NCBI RefSeq assembly: GCF_905196875.1
Contig: NZ_CAJJWO010000074.1
Span: forward strand, 1-25,189
DNA from: an uncultured Parabacteroides sp.
GTDB lineage: Bacteria > Bacteroidota > Bacteroidia > Bacteroidales > Tannerellaceae
DNA length: 25,189 nucleotides
Reading direction: 5' to 3'
Under the pieces are notes generated by a model. It was given only the letters and a program-made list of their open reading frames with translations, ran no database searches and was not told the DNA's origin. The translations under genes were made by a program, and so were the position numbers. This document shows, piece after piece, positions 23,628 through 25,189 of this stretch (within the stretch, counting starts at the first letter, position 1; each line of letters starts with the position of its first letter).

Positions 23628-23666
23628 ATTAGTTTGGTTAACATTAATACTCGTTATCTGATAATG

Positions 23667-23698
23667 CAAATATACATAATCGTTTGGTTATGTACAAG
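23667..23698 (-). promoter_or_regulatory. Internal promoter for the coiled-coil and DUF5053-like genes
   Basis: On the minus strand CTTG (23698-23695), 20 bases, TATATTTG (23674-23667). It lets the last two genes be transcribed without the leader RNA upstream. Confidence 0.55.
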
Positions 23699-23713
23699 AG
23701 TTAATTCAAATAA

Positions 23714-23959
23714 TTAAGTAGATATATTTTCACCTTCCCCGCTAAACCTCTGGAATATCGTTTTGAAGTAGCAAAGATCAGATATAATCTTTATGATACT
23801 GGCTGCATCGTTAGGCTCAGCGTTTTCTCCGTATATAGCGAGAAGATGTATAACTTTATCAAAAGTTTCCAATTGATGATTCAATACGTCCGGATTCTCT
23901 TGATACATTTTGATACTCTTAATCAATAATGGTGTTAGCTTAATTCCTTCGACAGTCAT
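23714..23959 (-). CDS. 81-residue helical protein, unknown function
   Basis: 81 residues, MTVEGIKLTPLLIKSIKMYQ..., mostly amphipathic helix (HQLETFDKVIHLLAIYG, DAASIIKIISDLCYF) with no signal peptide. Not recognised. It has an unusually good ribosome-binding site (AAGGAAGGAG) for a Bacteroidetes gene, and its ATG overlaps the stop codon of a 27-codon upstream ORF as ATGA, the pattern of translational coupling. It is preceded by the structured leader at 24041-24281. Confidence 0.6.
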   Translation of the reverse strand: MTVEGIKLTPLLIKSIKMYQENPDVLNHQLETFDKVIHLLAIYGENAEPNDAASIIKIISDLCYFKTIFQRFSGEGENIST

Positions 23960-24039
23960 AATAGAGCTCCTTCCTTTTTAATTGATGTAAGAAGTTTCCT
24001 GCTTCGGCGGCTTGATACGATTAATAAAATAGATTTCAT
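23956..24039 (-). CDS. Candidate 27-residue upstream ORF coupled to the 81-aa gene
   Basis: ATG at 24039-24037, 27 codons, TGA at 23958-23956 overlapping the next ATG (ATGA). The peptide begins MKSILLIVSSRRSRKLLTSI and is strongly basic. Its start codon lies one base after the 3' arm of a 17-bp hairpin (24041-24112), so translation could be gated by that structure. It may be a leader ORF with no function as a peptide. Confidence 0.4.
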   Translation of the reverse strand: MKSILLIVSSRRSRKLLTSIKKEGALL

Positions 24040-24040
24040 A

Positions 24041-24281
24041 CGATAATGTAGTTTAGCTTTTAGGCAGAAAAAGAACGGCTGCCATTTCCCATGTCGCTAA
24101 ACTACATTATCGTCAACTCCGTAGAGCATGAGAAAAATGTCGGGAAAGGCAACCGCCTTAAACAATATATTCCCTTTTCGTTTTTGCAAAAAGGGGGAAT
24201 TAATGGGGCCTAAAAAGGCCCTCATTAAAATCGAGCATTAATCGCGCTCTGCGATGTTGACATACAACAATGTAGTTTAGC
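24041..24281 (-). ncRNA. Structured leader RNA with three mutually complementary segments
   Basis: On the minus strand: segment 1 GCTAAACTACATTGTTG (24281-24265), segment 2 CGATAATGTAGTTTAGC (24112-24096), segment 3 GCTAAACTACATTATCG (24057-24041). Segment 2 pairs perfectly over 17 bp with segment 3, or over 17 bp (2 of them G-U) with segment 1. Segment 1 sits at the predicted 5' end of the transcript. Between segments 1 and 2 are further hairpins (24200-24228; 24169-24178 with 24191-24200; ATCGC/GCGAT near 24241-24255), and between 2 and 3 a GGCAG/CTGCC hairpin. This has the layout of an attenuator or riboswitch-like leader; no ligand is suggested by the sequence. Confidence 0.5.
24200..24228 (-). 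terminator. Terminator-like hairpin within the leader
   Basis: On the minus strand TTAATGAGGGCC pairs with GGCCCCATTAA (one bulge) around a TTTTTA loop, followed by TTCCCCCTTTTT. A 12-codon ORF (ATG 24263, MSTSQSAINARF, stop ending at 24225) stops inside its 5' arm, as in peptide-controlled attenuation. Confidence 0.4.
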
Positions 24282-24285
24282 AATA

Positions 24286-24316
24286 CAAACATACGGAATG
24301 TTTTTGGAATAGCAAT
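24286..24316 (-). promoter_or_regulatory. Promoter for the leader RNA and small-gene module
   Basis: On the minus strand ATTG (24316-24313), 19 bases, TATGTTTG (24293-24286), exact -7 box. Transcription would begin at or just before segment 1 of the leader. Confidence 0.65.
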
Positions 24317-24400
24317 GCAAGACTTGTTTATCTTAGTTATAAACTCTTTTATTAGTAATCATGAAATACCTGTTTACTAATATAAAGCTCCTTATCTTTT

Positions 24401-24493
24401 AATATTTTGACCTGGGTAGTAAAGGTTTTCGAGCAAGGTGGCAAACGTTTTCAACCTAGGTGGTAAACGTTTTTGGCCTAGGTCAAAAATATA
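24401..24493. repeat. 22-bp tandem repeat bounded by inverted ends
   Basis: Three and a half copies at exact 22-base spacing of a unit reading CCTAGGTGGTAAACGTTTTC with variations, starting near 24411, 24433, 24455 and 24477. Each unit alternates two palindromes, CCTAGG and AAACGTTT. The outer ends ATTTTGACCTGGG and CCTAGGTCAAAAAT are inverted, so the whole block can fold back. The rest of the non-coding stretch between 24317 and 24634 shows only ORFs of 13-14 codons and no promoter I can recognise for the next gene. Confidence 0.65.
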
Positions 24494-24634
24494 AAACAAA
24501 AGTACTTTCGAGTTAGGAGCTAGTTGCTTTGTAGTTAGAAAACTATTAGGTTACAAGGAATGGAAGCTATGAACATTTCTTTACTTCCATTGTTTTATAT
24601 ATAAGTTATTAATCTTATGTAAAAACTAGATAAT

Positions 24635-25072
24635 ATGTTGGCGATATACAGATTTTTATTCCCGTCTAAACCGGACGGAACAACTATTTCACTGTTGTTA
24701 TTGGCGTTGCGTATCCTTTTCGGAGGATTGTTGTTATCTCATGGTATCCAGAAATGGACTAACTATTCGGAGATGTCTGCCGTATTTCCTGACCCATTGG
24801 GGGTTGGTAGTCAGGTTTCACTGGGACTTGCTATCTTTGGCGAACTGGCCTGCTCGATAGGATTTATCTTCGGTGCCTTATACCGGTTGGCTATGATCCC
24901 GATGATCTTTACCATGTGTATGGCGTTTTTCGTTATCCATGGGAATGATGCGTTCGCGGTAAAAGAGCTTGCCTTTATTTATCTGGTAGTATTTATACTG
25001 ATGTATATAACCGGGCCGGGTAAGTTCTCGCTAGATCGGTTTATCTCTGTGCCGTTGGCAAAAAGAAGATGA
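24635..25072 (+). CDS. DoxX-family inner-membrane protein
   Basis: 145 residues with four apolar helices (about 17-36, 60-80, 83-103, 110-127). LALRILFGGLLLSHGIQKW is the DoxX signature, with FGELACSIGFIFGALYRLAMI in the second and third helices. DoxX-like proteins are small quinone-linked or redox-stress membrane proteins in several bacteria, but most members have no tested function. No operon partner; a terminator follows at 25096-25129. Confidence 0.88.
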   Translation: MLAIYRFLFPSKPDGTTISLLLLALRILFGGLLLSHGIQKWTNYSEMSAVFPDPLGVGSQVSLGLAIFGELACSIGFIFGALYRLAMIPMIFTMCMAFFVIHGNDAFAVKELAFIYLVVFILMYITGPGKFSLDRFISVPLAKRR

Positions 25073-25095
25073 TGTATAAAATATGATATAATAAA

Positions 25096-25129
25096 AAAAG
25101 TCCGTTAATCATTCGACTAACGGACTTTT
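25096..25129. terminator. Bidirectional terminator between doxX-like gene and tRNA-Val
   Basis: AAAAGTCCGTTA (25096-25107) and TAACGGACTTTT (25118-25129), 12-bp stem, 10-base loop, A and T tails. Confidence 0.85.
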
Positions 25130-25133
25130 CTTT

Positions 25134-25189
25134 TGGTGGGCGTTGACGGATTCGAACCGCCGACCCTCTGCTTGTAAGGCAGATGCTCT
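25134..25189 (-). tRNA. tRNA-Val (anticodon TAC), partial, 3' portion
   Basis: On the minus strand the window covers the D-stem end (AGAGC) onward: anticodon stem TCTGC/GCAGA with loop CTTACAA giving anticodon TAC, T stem GGCGG/CCGTC with loop TTCGAAT, acceptor 3' strand AACGCCC, A, and an encoded CCA. The 5' part is beyond the window edge. Confidence 0.9.

Noticed and set aside
23628..23669. Extended start (TTG 23669) for the coiled-coil gene
   Set aside because: The TTG overlaps the -7 box TATATTTG at 23674-23667, so it would not be in the mRNA from that promoter.
24128..24241. 37-codon + strand ORF across the leader RNA
   Set aside because: It runs antisense through several hairpins, its codons are dictated by the stems, and no + strand promoter is visible.
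24401..24493. CRISPR array
   Set aside because: The 22-bp units are contiguous with no unique spacers and no cas genes are near.

Overview
The window looks like chromosome from a gut-type Bacteroidales bacterium; I infer Parabacteroides or a close relative from overall gene content, without a database check. Evidence is a SusC/SusD outer-membrane uptake pair, lipoproteins with Bacteroidetes-style N-termini, AsnA-type asparagine synthetase, the bamA-ompH-ompH-murI gene order, and repeated Bacteroidetes promoters (a -7 box TAnnTTTG, often with ATTG or TTTG 19-20 bases upstream) in front of most genes.

Layout. 1-2968: envelope block on the + strand (end of bamA, two ompH/skp-like chaperones, murI, a VanX/DdpX-like dipeptidase). 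2965-4668: minus-strand YccF-like membrane protein and an M23 peptidase lipoprotein with an HxD in place of the usual HxH. 4845-5723: two tandem META/HslJ-like lipoproteins. 5775-6407: unknown secreted protein. 6500-12775: a minus-strand uptake operon (43-residue small ORF, susC, susD, unknown lipoprotein). 12794-12976: a 143-bp segment flanked by 20-bp inverted repeats that looks like an invertible promoter, drawn here in the orientation facing away from susC. 13258-16890: a membrane sensor histidine kinase and a DUF1343/NamZ-type muramidase. 17047-20847: a 60-residue conserved-looking small protein, a long hairpin, an HD-domain protein and lptD with an inverted repeat in its leader. 20922-22631: ung and asnA. 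22859-22931: tRNA-Arg(CCG). 23005-24316: a small-gene module (DUF5053-like protein, 60-aa and 81-aa proteins, a 27-aa upstream ORF) behind a leader of about 240 nt with three mutually complementary segments. 24401-25189: a 22-bp tandem repeat, a DoxX-like membrane protein, and the 3' part of tRNA-Val(TAC).

How it works together. Most of the window is cell-envelope biology: barrel insertion (BamA), periplasmic chaperones (OmpH), LPS export (LptD), peptidoglycan precursor supply and turnover (MurI, DdpX-like, M23, NamZ-like), and nutrient import (SusCD). The two most interesting regulatory regions are the putative susC inverton with its intervening small ORF, and the structured leader upstream of the DUF5053 module, where a 5'-end segment and a distal segment compete for the same partner next to the start codon of a small ORF that overlaps the next gene by ATGA.
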